A stretch of 64,000 nucleotides of DNA from Acidovorax sp. sic0104 (GCF_019219095.1 NZ_JAHUWH010000018.1:46916-110915); one strand, 5' to 3'. Counted from the stretch's first letter, positions 1 to 8,587 are shown. The notes: generated from the letters alone by a model not told the origin. Translations and numbers: made by a program.

Positions 1-506
1 CGGGCGCGGGGCTGGGGGCGGGCATCCTGATCGCCGTGGTGGCCGTGGGCCTGGGCTCGCTGCTCAATGCATCGGCCACGCTGTTCAACGTGGTGCGCAT
101 TGCCGGCGTGCTCTACCTGCTGTGGCTGGCCGTGCAACTGTGGCGCAGCCCGCCGGTGGACATGCAAACGGCCCTCGCCCAGGTGCCGGGCCGGCAGGCC
201 GTGGGGCGCGCGGCCTTTGTGCGCAGCCTGGGCGTGGCGCTGTCCAACCCCAAGACGCTGTTGTTCTTTGCGGCCTTTCTGCCGCAGTTCGTTAACCCAG
301 CGCAACCGCAGGCGCTGCAGTACGCCGTGCTGGGCTCTCTCTTCGTGGGGCTCGACACCCTCGTCATGGTGGCCTATGCCGCCGCAGGGTGGCAGGCCGT
401 GCGGTGGCTGTCGCAGCGCGGGCTGCGCTGGCTCAACCGCAGCTGTGCGGTGGGCATGGGCGTGCTGGCCGCATTGCTGGCGGGCTACCGGCGCCACGGC
501 GCCTGA
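1..506 (+). CDS. LysE/RhtB-family amino-acid exporter, 3' part
   Basis: The gene is cut by the window edge. The reading frame is open from base 3 and gives 167 residues before a TGA at 504-506. The visible part has several hydrophobic helices (for example LLNASATLFNVVRIAGVLYL and the segment around AVLGSLFVGLDTLVMVAYAA), and the motif SNPKTLLFFAAFLPQFV, which is typical of LysE/RhtB inner-membrane exporters of amino acids or homoserine lactones. Family members are about 205 residues long, so roughly the first 40, with the first helix, are missing. The substrate cannot be read from sequence. The next gene starts 4 bases downstream, so the two may be co-transcribed. Confidence 0.85.
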   Translation, partial: GAGLGAGILIAVVAVGLGSLLNASATLFNVVRIAGVLYLLWLAVQLWRSPPVDMQTALAQVPGRQAVGRAAFVRSLGVALSNPKTLLFFAAFLPQFVNPAQPQALQYAVLGSLFVGLDTLVMVAYAAAGWQAVRWLSQRGLRWLNRSCAVGMGVLAALLAGYRRHGA

Positions 507-509
507 ACC

Positions 510-1169
510 GTGGCGGAGCCTGTCATCTCCACGCAGCCCCGCACACCGATGGCCGCGGCCATCGCCGGTGCGGCCCTGGGCGCCGTACTGGGAGGCCTGG
601 GCCTGTGGCTGGTGCTGTACAACAAGCCTGCGGCGCCCCTGCCCCCGCCGGCCCTGCTGGCGCTGGAGGACATGGGCCACCTGGTCTCGGTCAAGGTGCG
701 GTATGCCAACGTCATCGAGTTCACGCAGAAGATCACGCAGGGCATTCCCTGGACGCAGTGGGAGCTGCGGCTGGGCGGCACGCAGGTGCTGCTGGTGGCA
801 CGCGGCGACTGCCTGGTAGGCGCCGACATGCGGCAGGCGCGGTATGACGCGGTGGACCCCGCGGCCCGCACCGCAGTGCTGTTGCTGCCCGCGCCCACCA
901 CGCTGTCGGCCCGGGTGGACCATGCCCCGCGCGAGCAGGGCGGCTCCTACTTCTACGCCGTGCAGGGCACGGGCATCGAACCGCTGATTCCGGGCTCGGC
1001 CAATCGCACGCAGGCCATCGACGCGGCCCTGCAGCGCGCGCAGCAGGATGTGGAGCGTACCTGCGAGGCCGCCAGCACCGTGGCCACGGCCAAGGAGAAC
1101 GCCGAGGCAGTGCTCAAGCCCCTGTTCTCTGCCACCGGGTGGACGGTACAGGTCCGCTGGCAATCGTGA
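510..1169 (+). CDS. DUF4230-type membrane-anchored protein
   Basis: 219 residues from a GTG start 3 bases after the stop of the LysE-type gene. Residues about 14-40 form one hydrophobic helix (AAAIAGAALGAVLGGLGLWL), followed by a Pro-rich linker and a soluble domain, so the protein is probably anchored in the inner membrane with its bulk outside. The soluble part (LEDMGHLVSVKVRYANVIEF, later a C-terminal amphipathic helix ending in a short beta segment) resembles DUF4230 proteins, whose function is not known. The stop overlaps the start of the next gene (GTGA at 1166-1169), which indicates translational coupling. Confidence 0.55.
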   Translation: MAEPVISTQPRTPMAAAIAGAALGAVLGGLGLWLVLYNKPAAPLPPPALLALEDMGHLVSVKVRYANVIEFTQKITQGIPWTQWELRLGGTQVLLVARGDCLVGADMRQARYDAVDPAARTAVLLLPAPTTLSARVDHAPREQGGSYFYAVQGTGIEPLIPGSANRTQAIDAALQRAQQDVERTCEAASTVATAKENAEAVLKPLFSATGWTVQVRWQS

Positions 1170-1663
1170 GCAAGCCCGTGCCGAGCCCTGCGCTGCCCCG
1201 ATGTCTGGCCGTCGTTTGCGGCAGCGTGGCGTGGGTTCTTGCCGTGGCAGGCAATGCGCATGCGCTGGGCACCGACATGCCCTACAGCGCGTTCGCCACG
1301 GCGCCGGATGTGGACTGGCTGCAGGTATGCGGCGAATGGCCGGCGCCGCCCGCGCGGGACGGGAGCCAACGGGGCACGTACCGCATCGTCCATGCCAGCC
1401 GGTACGCGCAGTCGTTCCTGTTCGTGCAATGGCTGCGGCATGACGACACCGACAGCGCGCAAGAAGTCAAGACGCTAGGCGTGCCCGCGCTCAACAACGA
1501 CCACGCCGCCATCTCACTGAGCCAGATGCGCTGCCAGGCCACGCCCCGGGGCATCCGCCTGACGGCCCGGGCCGCCTCGGGGCACGACGGCTCCGTCTTT
1601 CGCATCACCATCGACGCAGGGCACAAGCCCGGCGACCTGCGCTATCGCAGCACGGGCAGGTAG
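1166..1663 (+). CDS. Small secreted protein of unknown function
   Basis: I chose the GTG at 1166, overlapping the previous stop, rather than a start at 1139. It gives 165 residues beginning with MSKPVPSPALPRC, a hydrophobic stretch (LAVVCGSVAWVLAVAGNAHA) and a likely signal-peptidase site after NAHA. The mature part has two cysteines (in WLQVCGEWP and SQMRCQAT) about 60 residues apart that could form a periplasmic disulfide. No family is recognised. Because it is translationally coupled to the DUF4230-like gene, a shared envelope role is possible, but that is inference. Confidence 0.6.
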   Translation: MSKPVPSPALPRCLAVVCGSVAWVLAVAGNAHALGTDMPYSAFATAPDVDWLQVCGEWPAPPARDGSQRGTYRIVHASRYAQSFLFVQWLRHDDTDSAQEVKTLGVPALNNDHAAISLSQMRCQATPRGIRLTARAASGHDGSVFRITIDAGHKPGDLRYRSTGR

Positions 1664-1696
1664 CACGGCCGCCTGCCCGGACACGCAAGGCAAAGG

Positions 1697-2863
1697 TCAG
1701 CTGATCCGCCGCCCGTTCTCCGCGTACACCGCCAGGTAGATCGCGTCCGACCCGATGTAAGGGGCCTTGTTGCCAAAGCCCACGTTGAAGTCGCCGAACG
1801 ACAGCGAGCGGATGCCTGCCAGGCCAGCGCGCAGGCGCTCGCGCGTGAGGTCCTTGCCCGCGTTCTTCAGGCCTTCGATCATGATCTGGCCGTTGAACCA
1901 GCCTTCGAGCGCGCTGCCGCTGTTCAGGTAGGCCGCTTCGGCGCCCACGGCCTTCATGGTGGTCTGGAACTTGCGCACCGCCACCGATTTCTGCGAATTG
2001 GCGTCCGGGAACACCTGCACCAGCGCCAGGCCGCGCGTGGAGGCCGCGAGCTTGGGCATCTCGGAGGCGATCACCGTGACCGATAGGCCCGCCAGCGGCA
2101 CGCCCTGCGCCTTGGCGCGGAAGGCCTGCACAAAGGCGGTATTGGCCGTGCCGGTGGTGGCCAGCAGCACCGCACCTGGACGCTCGGCAGCCACCTTGTC
2201 GGCCAGCTCGGCACCGTTCTTGCCGTCCACCGCCAGCGCGAACTCGCCCCCGCGCTCGACCTTGATCTCATCGAGCGCTGTGGACATGTCCTTGAGCACT
2301 TCCTTGCCGAAAGGGTTGTCAAGGTACACCACGGCAATGCGCTTGAGGCCCATGTCCACGATCTGCTTGACCAGGCGCTGCGTCTCTTCGCGGTAGCTCG
2401 GGCGCAGGAAGAACACATGGCGGTTGCCGGCCGCGCGCAGCGATGTGGCCCCCGTGACGGGCCCCACGGTGGGGATACCCTTGGACTCCACCAGCGGAAG
2501 GATGGACGCGGTGTTGGCCGTGCCCAGGGGCGAGATCAGCGCGAACACCGATTGCGCGTCCACCATCTCCGTCACGTTCTTGAGCGTGCGGGCGGCCACG
2601 TAACCGTCGTCCTTGACCTCCATGCGCACTTCGCGGCCATGCACGCCGCCGGCGGCATTCACCTCGGCAAACGCGGCCTTCATGCCCGCCAGCTGCTCGA
2701 TGCCCGCCTGGCCCAGAGGGCCCGTCAGGGCAATGGAGCACCCCAGCGTCACCGACCGGGCCGTGAGCGCCTCTTCGGCCGCCATCGCGGTATGGGCCCA
2801 TGCAGGAAGCCCGGTGGCAGCGACGGCCTGGGTGGCGCGCAGGAGGAATTGACGACGGCTCAT
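1697..2863 (-). CDS. Branched-chain amino-acid type ABC substrate-binding protein
   Basis: 388 residues from the ATG at 2863; an upstream in-frame start at 2938 would put 25 non-signal residues in front of a clear leader. The N-terminus MSRRQFLLRATQAVAATGLP has a twin-arginine motif (SRRQFL) followed by a hydrophobic stretch, so export by Tat is likely, which is unusual for this family. The mature protein matches the Leu/Ile/Val-binding type-I fold (LGCSIALTGPLGQAGIEQLA, then RSVTL and SLSFGDFNVGFG near the end). It binds a small solute in the periplasm for an ABC importer, but no permease or ATPase is adjacent, so the ligand and partners are unknown. Confidence 0.85.
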   Translation of the reverse strand: MSRRQFLLRATQAVAATGLPAWAHTAMAAEEALTARSVTLGCSIALTGPLGQAGIEQLAGMKAAFAEVNAAGGVHGREVRMEVKDDGYVAARTLKNVTEMVDAQSVFALISPLGTANTASILPLVESKGIPTVGPVTGATSLRAAGNRHVFFLRPSYREETQRLVKQIVDMGLKRIAVVYLDNPFGKEVLKDMSTALDEIKVERGGEFALAVDGKNGAELADKVAAERPGAVLLATTGTANTAFVQAFRAKAQGVPLAGLSVTVIASEMPKLAASTRGLALVQVFPDANSQKSVAVRKFQTTMKAVGAEAAYLNSGSALEGWFNGQIMIEGLKNAGKDLTRERLRAGLAGIRSLSFGDFNVGFGNKAPYIGSDAIYLAVYAENGRRIS

Positions 2864-3028
2864 GGTGTGAAAGACCCCAAGGTAGGCAGAAACAAAATGT
2901 GAAAAGGTGGCGCAGGCTACAGGCAAGGCCAGGCGCACCGTGTCAGCTTTGCGACAGAAAGCGGCGTTGCCGCCACGAAATGGCTAGGGGTTGCTCTCTA
3001 GCAAGGAGGGGGCGCCGTCCGCCCGATG

Positions 3029-3754
3029 TCAGCCCGCCAGCAGGTGCGGCAGCAAGGTGCCCGCAGCACCGCGCAGCACGGCGTGGGCGGCGTCGTCCAG
3101 CTCGCTGGGCGCCGGGTTGAGCACCACCACCCGCGCACCCGCCGCCCGGGCCTGCCGCGCCAGGCCCGCTGCGGGGTAGACCGCGCCTGCCGTGCCGACG
3201 ACCAGCATCAGCGCGCACTGGTGGGCGGCTTGTTCGGCGGCCTCGAAGGTGGCAGAGGGCAAGGCCTCGCCAAACCACACCACGCCAGGGCGCACCAGGT
3301 TGCCGCAGCGGTCGCAGTACGGCGGGTGGCCCGGGGCGGCATGCTCGATGCGGCAGCACGCCCGGGGGGCATCGAGCCAGCGGTTCTCGAAGATGCCGCC
3401 ATGCAGGCACAGCACGCCGGTGCTGCCGGCACGCTGGTGCAGCCCATCGACGTTCTGCGTGATCAGGGTCAGCCGGCCAGGGTGGCGCTGCTGGAACTCG
3501 GCGAGCGCCTGGTGGGCGGCATTGGGGTGCACGCCGGCGAGCAGGTCGCGCCGGTACTGGTACCAGTCCCACACGCGCTCAGGGTGCGCGCGAAACCCCT
3601 CTTCCGTGGCCATGTCCTCGGCGCGGAACTGCGCCCAGTAGCCGGTCTGCGCGTCACGGAAAGTGGGCACACCCGACTCGGCACTGACACCGGCCCCCGT
3701 CAGCACCGCAATGCGCTGCGACTGCTGCACCCAGGACCTGGCGATATCGAGCAT
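3029..3754 (-). CDS. cobB: Sir2-family NAD-dependent protein deacylase (class III)
   Basis: 241 residues. I chose the ATG at 3754 because AAAGGA lies about 7 bases upstream; a GTG at 3772 is the alternative. The protein removes acyl groups from lysines with NAD. Visible are the NAD-binding GAGVSAESGVPTFR (about 20-33), TQNVDGLH, the catalytic His in LHGGIFENR (about 118) and VVGTAGAVYPA. Tyr65 and Arg68 (YQYR) match the YxxR signature of class III sirtuins that prefer succinyl and malonyl lysine. The structural zinc ligands look odd: the first pair is adjacent (ACC, 133-134) rather than CxxC, while the second (CDRC, 147-150) is normal. It lies downstream of rlmB on the same strand. Confidence 0.9.
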   Translation of the reverse strand: MLDIARSWVQQSQRIAVLTGAGVSAESGVPTFRDAQTGYWAQFRAEDMATEEGFRAHPERVWDWYQYRRDLLAGVHPNAAHQALAEFQQRHPGRLTLITQNVDGLHQRAGSTGVLCLHGGIFENRWLDAPRACCRIEHAAPGHPPYCDRCGNLVRPGVVWFGEALPSATFEAAEQAAHQCALMLVVGTAGAVYPAAGLARQARAAGARVVVLNPAPSELDDAAHAVLRGAAGTLLPHLLAG

Positions 3755-3850
3755 GTCATTCCTTTGCGACACGAAGCACTGGCTGGCCCATTGACAATCC
3801 CCTGCGCCTCAGGCCCTCAGCGGAAGGTGCCGCAGGCGGGCCAGCAGGGG

Positions 3851-4597
3851 TCACGTCCTTTGCCGCAGCGCCTCGTACAGGCACACGCCGCTGGCCACCG
3901 AGACATTGAGGCTTTCGACCGCGCCCTTCATGGGGATGCTGACCAGCTCGTCGCAGGTCTTGCGGGTGAGCTGCCGCATGCCGTCGCCTTCGGCGCCCAG
4001 GACCAGCGCCACAGGGCCTTTCAGGTCCACCTGGTAGATGGTCTTGGGCGCATCGTCGCTCGTGCCTATGCACCAGATGTTGCGCTCCTTGAGTTCGTTC
4101 AGCGTGCGCGACAGGTTGGTCACCATGAAGTACGGCATGGTCTCGGCAGCACCGCTGGCCACCTTGGCCACGGTGGCGTTGATGCCCACGGCATGGTCCT
4201 TGGGGGCTATCACGGCGTGCGCGCCCGCGCCATCGGCCACGCGCAGGCAGGCGCCCAGGTTGTGCGGGTCGGTCACGCCGTCGAGCACCAGCAGCAGGGG
4301 GTTTTCGACGCCGGCGGCTTCCAGGTTCTCGAGCAACTCATCGAGCGATGTGATCTGCGCCACGGGCTCGACGCGTGCGGCCACGCCCTGGTGGCCGTGG
4401 CTGCCCGCCAGCTTGGCAATGCGCTCGCTGTCGGCTTCGATCAAACGGGCACCGGCCTCGCGGGCGCGGTCGAGAAACTGGCGCATGCGGGCGTCGCGCC
4501 GCGTGACTTCGTAGTAAATCTCGATGACGGATTTCGGCGCGGTCTTCAGACGCACGCCCACGGCGTGAAAGCCGAAGAGAACTTTGGGGCTGGACAT
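3851..4597 (-). CDS. rlmB: 23S rRNA (guanosine-2'-O)-methyltransferase RlmB
   Basis: 248 residues, normal for the family. RlmB methylates the 2'-O of G2251 in the peptidyl-transferase loop of 23S rRNA using SAM. The N-terminal substrate-binding domain (VLFGFHAVGVRLKTAPKSV) is followed by the SPOUT knot domain with its motifs: NLGACLRVADGAGAH, then LVLGAEGDGMRQLTR and the final ESLNVSVASGVCLYEALR. The start ATG at 4597 is followed at the correct distance by the conserved domain. The gap to the upstream ABC ATPase gene is filled by a two-stem palindromic repeat, so the two genes may not share a transcript. Confidence 0.95.
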   Translation of the reverse strand: MSSPKVLFGFHAVGVRLKTAPKSVIEIYYEVTRRDARMRQFLDRAREAGARLIEADSERIAKLAGSHGHQGVAARVEPVAQITSLDELLENLEAAGVENPLLLVLDGVTDPHNLGACLRVADGAGAHAVIAPKDHAVGINATVAKVASGAAETMPYFMVTNLSRTLNELKERNIWCIGTSDDAPKTIYQVDLKGPVALVLGAEGDGMRQLTRKTCDELVSIPMKGAVESLNVSVASGVCLYEALRQRT

Positions 4598-4622
4598 GCA
4601 GCGATTATCCGCCGCGACTGGA

Positions 4623-4676
4623 TGCTATTTTTTCGATAGCTTGCAGCGCTTATGGATCAAGCGGTGCGGGCCAAAA
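4623..4676. repeat. Two-stem palindromic repeat, copy 1
   Basis: Sits between the ABC ATPase stop and the rlmB start. The first stem is GCTAT (4624-4628) with ATAGC (4636-4640) around a T-rich loop. The second pairs GCGCTT with AAGCG across a short loop, followed by a GGC and an A run. Five other copies of the same plan occur in this window. Confidence 0.7.
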
Positions 4677-4687
4677 ACATCCGCAAA

Positions 4688-5404
4688 TCAGGCAACCCGC
4701 CCGGCTTCGATGGTGATGCGCCGCTCGCACTGCGCCGCGATGGCGCGGTCGTGCGTGACCAGCACGAGGGTCGTGCCCTGCTCGCGGTTCAGGTCGAACA
4801 TCAGCTGCATGATGGTCTCGCCGGTGGCGAAATCCAGGCTGCCCGTGGGCTCGTCGGCCAGCAGCACGGCCGGGTGGACCACGAAGGCCCGCGCCAGTGC
4901 CACGCGCTGCTGCTCGCCGCCCGATAGCACCTTGGGGTAGTGCGACAGGCGCTGGCCCAGCCCCACGCGCTCGAGCATGTCGGCGGCGGCCTTGCGCGCG
5001 TCGCGGCGGTTGGCCAGCTCCAGCGGCAGCATCACGTTTTCCAGTGCAGTCAGGTTGCCCATGAGCTGGAAGCTCTGAAAGACAAAGCCCACCTTCTGCG
5101 CCCGCAGCGCGGCGCGTGCGTCCTCGTCCATGGCGAAAAGGTCGTGCCCGTCCAGCCGCACGGTGCCGCGCGTCGGGGTGTCGAGCCCCGCGATGATGGA
5201 CAGCAGCGTGCTCTTGCCCGAGCCCGATGCGCCCACGATGGCCGCCGTTTCCCTGGGTGCCAGGCGGAAATCGATATCCCGCAGAATGTCGAGCGTGCCC
5301 GTGGAATCCGTCACCGACTTGAACACGTGCTCGACGGCAATAATCGGTGTCGCAGATGGAGCCGCAGTGGCCGAGGCCACGGAAGATGAGAGGGGTTCGG
5401 ACAT
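4688..5404 (-). CDS. LolD/YbbA-like ABC transporter ATPase
   Basis: 238 residues from the ATG at 5404; the longer open frame upstream runs antisense through tesA and is not coding. It has a complete ABC set: Walker A GASGSGKST, the Q-loop in KVGFVFQSFQLMG, signature LSGGEQQRV, Walker B AVLLADEPTGSLD and the switch LVLVTHDRAIAA. This subgroup (LolD/YbbA/MacB type) works with a membrane subunit in lipoprotein release or envelope efflux. No permease gene is adjacent. It is divergent from tesA with only 15 bases between start codons, the same ybbA-tesA neighbourhood known from E. coli. Confidence 0.9.
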   Translation of the reverse strand: MSEPLSSSVASATAAPSATPIIAVEHVFKSVTDSTGTLDILRDIDFRLAPRETAAIVGASGSGKSTLLSIIAGLDTPTRGTVRLDGHDLFAMDEDARAALRAQKVGFVFQSFQLMGNLTALENVMLPLELANRRDARKAAADMLERVGLGQRLSHYPKVLSGGEQQRVALARAFVVHPAVLLADEPTGSLDFATGETIMQLMFDLNREQGTTLVLVTHDRAIAAQCERRITIEAGRVA

Positions 5405-5419
5405 GAAAGGCTTTTTACT

Positions 5420-6115
5420 TTGATCGTATTGACGCACCGGCGCCACTTTATCCTGAGCGCCACTCTCGGCCTTGCGGTGGGGATTTGCGCCCCTGCGGCA
5501 TTTGCCCAGTCCTCCGCCAAGTCGCCTGTCGCCCCGGCGGTCGCCAAACCGCGCACGCAGCCACTGATTCTCGTGCTGGGGGACTCGCTGAGTGCCGAGT
5601 ATGGCCTGGCCCGAGGCACCGGCTGGGTCGCGCTGCTGGAAAAGCAACTGGCTCAGGACAAGCTGCCTGCCACCGTGGTGAATGCCAGCGTGAGCGGCGA
5701 GACCACATCGGGGGGCCGCTCGCGCCTGATGTCGCTGCTGGGGCAGCACCAGCCCACCCATGTGGTGATCGAGCTCGGTGGCAACGACGCACTGCGGGGC
5801 TTGCCACTCAAGAACACCGAAGAGAATCTGATGTGGATGACGGAGGCCGCCCAGAAAGCGGGCGCCAAGGTCCTGCTGGTGGGCATGCAGGTGCCGCCCA
5901 ACTACGGCACCGACTACGCCAACAAGTTCGCGGGACTGTTCGCCACGGTGGCGCAGGCCCGCAAGGCGGCGGTGGTGCCGTTCTTCCTGAAAGGCGTGGC
6001 GGATGGGCCGGACCCCACCCGCCTTTTTCAGCCCGACCGCATCCACCCGCGCGCCGAGGCACACCCGCAGATGCTGGCCAACGTCTGGCCAGAGTTGAAG
6101 AAGCTGCTGAAATGA
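5420..6115 (+). CDS. tesA: Periplasmic SGNH esterase/thioesterase, TesA type
   Basis: 231 residues from a TTG at 5420, preceded by GAAAGG at a proper distance; TTG at 5429 is an alternative. The N-terminus HRRHFILSATLGLAVGICAP followed by AFAQ is a signal peptide, so the enzyme is periplasmic. The SGNH hydrolase blocks are intact: block I LGDSLSAEYG with the catalytic Ser, Gly in NASVSGETTSGG, Asn in ELGGNDALRG, and block V DRIHPRAEAH with the catalytic Asp and His. TesA hydrolyses acyl-CoA thioesters and carboxyl esters. Divergent from the ABC ATPase gene. Confidence 0.92.
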   Translation: MIVLTHRRHFILSATLGLAVGICAPAAFAQSSAKSPVAPAVAKPRTQPLILVLGDSLSAEYGLARGTGWVALLEKQLAQDKLPATVVNASVSGETTSGGRSRLMSLLGQHQPTHVVIELGGNDALRGLPLKNTEENLMWMTEAAQKAGAKVLLVGMQVPPNYGTDYANKFAGLFATVAQARKAAVVPFFLKGVADGPDPTRLFQPDRIHPRAEAHPQMLANVWPELKKLLK

Positions 6116-6131
6116 AGCTTGGCGCCTGAAC

Positions 6132-6317
6132 TCAAACGGCCGGGCCCTGCTGCTGCGCGTCCGGTGCCTGCTCGCCAGGCTCCTGGCCATCTTCTTGCTG
6201 GGATGCGCCTGGGTCGTCATGCTGGCGCTGCGCTTTGGCGCGGGCCTTCTCTTCCTTCTTCTGTTTCTTGGCCAGTTCGCGCTGACGCTTTTCGTATCCG
6301 TAGTTAGGTGTTGCCAA
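6132..6317 (-). CDS. Small lysine/glutamate-rich protein of unknown function
   Basis: 61 residues from a TTG; no in-frame ATG is available. The first half is MATPNYGYEKRQRELAKKQK, a strongly charged run likely to form a single helix, and the second half is Gln/Glu/Pro-rich and probably disordered. I recall short proteins starting with this N-terminus in other Burkholderiales genomes, which supports it being real, but no role is known. It converges on tesA and lies downstream of the DUF2189 gene. No membrane segment or cysteine is present. Confidence 0.6.
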   Translation of the reverse strand: MATPNYGYEKRQRELAKKQKKEEKARAKAQRQHDDPGASQQEDGQEPGEQAPDAQQQGPAV

Positions 6318-6367
6318 GATCGCTGCTTTCTAAAGTTGAAACCACTGTAACAGCATAGACAGCCGCC

Positions 6368-7228
6368 TCAGGCGGCCGCGAGGATTTCGCGCGGCGGTGC
6401 CACACAGGCCCGATAGGCATGCCAGCTTGCATGGCCGAGCAGCGGCCCGGCCAGCAACAGGGGCAAGCCCCACAGCCACAGCGACAGCCCGACGATGGCC
6501 GTGATGAGAGCGCCCCACACGAGCATCGCTGCCGGGTTCTCCAGCACCACGCGCACACTGGTGATGCCGGCGGTCAGTGCATCGGTGTCACGGTCGAGGA
6601 TCATCGGGATGGACACGACCGAGGTGGAAAAAACCAGCGCGGCAAACACGCCTCCCACCACAGCGTACACCGCCACGAAGCTCCAGTTCTGCGGGTTGAA
6701 CACCGCCTGCAGCACGCCGGTGGTCGAAGGCATTCCGGTGTTGAAGAACACCGCAAACACCACGAGCGATGCCCGGCCCCACAGCAACTCCAGCACCACA
6801 AGGACCAGCACGAGCATGCCCATGCTGCCCATGTGGCTGTCCCAGCAGGTGAGGGACTCGCTCAACTGCGGCGCGAGTCCCTCCTCCCGGCGGCGGCTGG
6901 TGTCGTACAGCCCCATGGCAAGGAACGGCCCCACCAGCAGACACCCGCTGGCCAGCGACATCGTGTACTCGGGCCGCGCGCGGAATACCCACCCGAGCAC
7001 CATCGCCATGCCCCAGAAGCACGCCCCATAGAACACCGCGATGCCCGGGGCCGCACGCACGTCCTGCAGTCCCCGCAGCAGCCAGCGGAAAGGATCGCCC
7101 GGATGCAGCCGCTGCAGCGTGACCGGCCGGGCCGTCTCGCGCAACACGCGACCTGCGATCGCTTCTGCGTTCTGGGCTTCCGATGGCTCGGCCCCTTCGG
7201 TCACGGGCTTGGGAGATGTGGCGGTCAT
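6368..7228 (-). CDS. DUF2189 integral membrane protein
   Basis: 286 residues. About 70 cytoplasmic residues are followed by six hydrophobic helices (among them IAVFYGACFWGMAMVLGWVF, MLVLVLVVLELLWG, WSFVAVYAVVGGVFAALVF and AAMLVWGALITAIVGLSLWL). The segments SLASGCLLVGPFLAMGLYDTS and ILDRDTDALTAGITSVRVVL, and the ending GPLLGHASWHAYR, are characteristic of DUF2189, found widely in proteobacteria with no proven function. The gene stands alone, with a short gap to the small protein downstream and metC upstream. Confidence 0.85.
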   Translation of the reverse strand: MTATSPKPVTEGAEPSEAQNAEAIAGRVLRETARPVTLQRLHPGDPFRWLLRGLQDVRAAPGIAVFYGACFWGMAMVLGWVFRARPEYTMSLASGCLLVGPFLAMGLYDTSRRREEGLAPQLSESLTCWDSHMGSMGMLVLVLVVLELLWGRASLVVFAVFFNTGMPSTTGVLQAVFNPQNWSFVAVYAVVGGVFAALVFSTSVVSIPMILDRDTDALTAGITSVRVVLENPAAMLVWGALITAIVGLSLWLWGLPLLLAGPLLGHASWHAYRACVAPPREILAAA

Positions 7229-7342
7229 GCCACCACACTAAGCCTGCCGACGCAAAGATGCCACTGAGGAAACTACCACCCCGCCGCCCTGCGTTGCCGC
7301 GATGGGGCGCGGCGCGGCCAAGCGGTACGCAGAATGCACATC

Positions 7343-8587
7343 TCAGGCCGCGAATGCCCGGTCCATAGCCTGCAGAAGGTCCTGGCGCAGGTCCTGCACT
7401 GCCTCCAGCCCCACCGAAAAACGCACCAGCGTGCCTGGCTGCAGGTGCGTAGCGGCCTTGCTGCGCATGCTGGGCAACTCGTACGGCACCACCAGGCTCA
7501 TGGGTCCGCCCCAGCTGTAGCCCAGCTTGAACAGGCGAAGCCCGTCGCAGAACGCATCAACCTGCTGCTGCGTGTAGCGCGCATCAAACACCACGCTGAA
7601 AAGTCCTGCCGCAGCGCCCTGCCCGCCCTGCGCTGCGCCGCACAGCGCTTTCCAGTGCGCGTGTCCGGGAGACTCTTCCAGCGCCGGGTGCAGCACCTGC
7701 GCCACCGCAGGTTGCTGTTGCATCCAGCGCGCCAGCTGGCGCGCGGCTTCATCGTGCGCCCTGTAGCGCAGGCCGATGCTGGGCAGCGCACGCAGCACGG
7801 CTTCGGCATCGTTGCCGGCCACACCGAGGCCCAGGCGCATGTGGGTGAGCTTGAGCTTCATGTGCAGCCCCGCATCGCGCGTGATCACGCTGCCCATGAG
7901 CACGTCGCCCCCGCCGCTGGGGTATTTGGTGAGCGCATGCGCCGAGATGTCCACACCCAGCGTGCCCTCGCCCTGCGTTCCGTCACCCAGCAGGTCGAAG
8001 GGCGAGAACGCCAGCCCGGCGCCCCAGGTGTTGTCGAGCGCCGTGGTCACGCCACGGGCGCGGCAGATGCGGACCTGCTCGCACAGGTCCGGGAACTCCA
8101 GGGTGACCGAGCCCGCAGCCTCCAGCCACACCAGCTTCGTGGCGGGCGTGATGCGCGCCGCCAGGTCCGCAGGGTCAAGCGCGTCGTAGAAAGCATGCGT
8201 GATGCCAAAGCGGCGCAGCTCGCCATTGGCCAGGTCCTTGTTGGGCCCGTAGGCGTTGTCGGGGATCAGCACCTCGTCGCCAGGCTTGAGCAGTGCCAAC
8301 GCGACGTTGGCGATGGCCGCCAGGCCGCTGGGCACCAGAAGACACTGCAGCCCACCTTCAAGCGTGCACAGGCGTTCTTCGAGGATGAAGGTGGTCGGCG
8401 TGCCGTGCAAGCCGTAGGTATAGCCGCTCTTGTCCTTCCACTCGCGCGAGCGCATGGCCGCGACGGTGGGAAAGATGACGGTAGAGGCCTTGAAGACTCC
8501 AGGCTGTGGGGCAACGAAGTCGGCGGGCGGAAGGTAGTCGTGGTGGACGATGCGGGTCGCCAGTTGCGAAGGTTGTGCTTCTTTCAT
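7343..8587 (-). CDS. metC: PLP-dependent cystathionine beta-lyase
   Basis: 414 residues from the ATG at 8587; an earlier in-frame start at 8665 adds residues without family similarity. It belongs to the Cys/Met-metabolism PLP family and probably cleaves cystathionine to homocysteine, pyruvate and ammonia. Visible are KSGYTYGLHGTPTTFILEER near the N-terminus, CLLVPSGLAAIANVALALLK, the PLP-binding lysine in DISAHALTKYPSGGGDVLMG and the C-terminal SWGGPMSLVVPYE. The SWGG-type ending and Tyr-rich N-terminal motif favour beta-lyase over gamma-synthase. It stands alone between DUF2189 and the BON lipoprotein. Confidence 0.85.
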   Translation of the reverse strand: MKEAQPSQLATRIVHHDYLPPADFVAPQPGVFKASTVIFPTVAAMRSREWKDKSGYTYGLHGTPTTFILEERLCTLEGGLQCLLVPSGLAAIANVALALLKPGDEVLIPDNAYGPNKDLANGELRRFGITHAFYDALDPADLAARITPATKLVWLEAAGSVTLEFPDLCEQVRICRARGVTTALDNTWGAGLAFSPFDLLGDGTQGEGTLGVDISAHALTKYPSGGGDVLMGSVITRDAGLHMKLKLTHMRLGLGVAGNDAEAVLRALPSIGLRYRAHDEAARQLARWMQQQPAVAQVLHPALEESPGHAHWKALCGAAQGGQGAAAGLFSVVFDARYTQQQVDAFCDGLRLFKLGYSWGGPMSLVVPYELPSMRSKAATHLQPGTLVRFSVGLEAVQDLRQDLLQAMDRAFAA

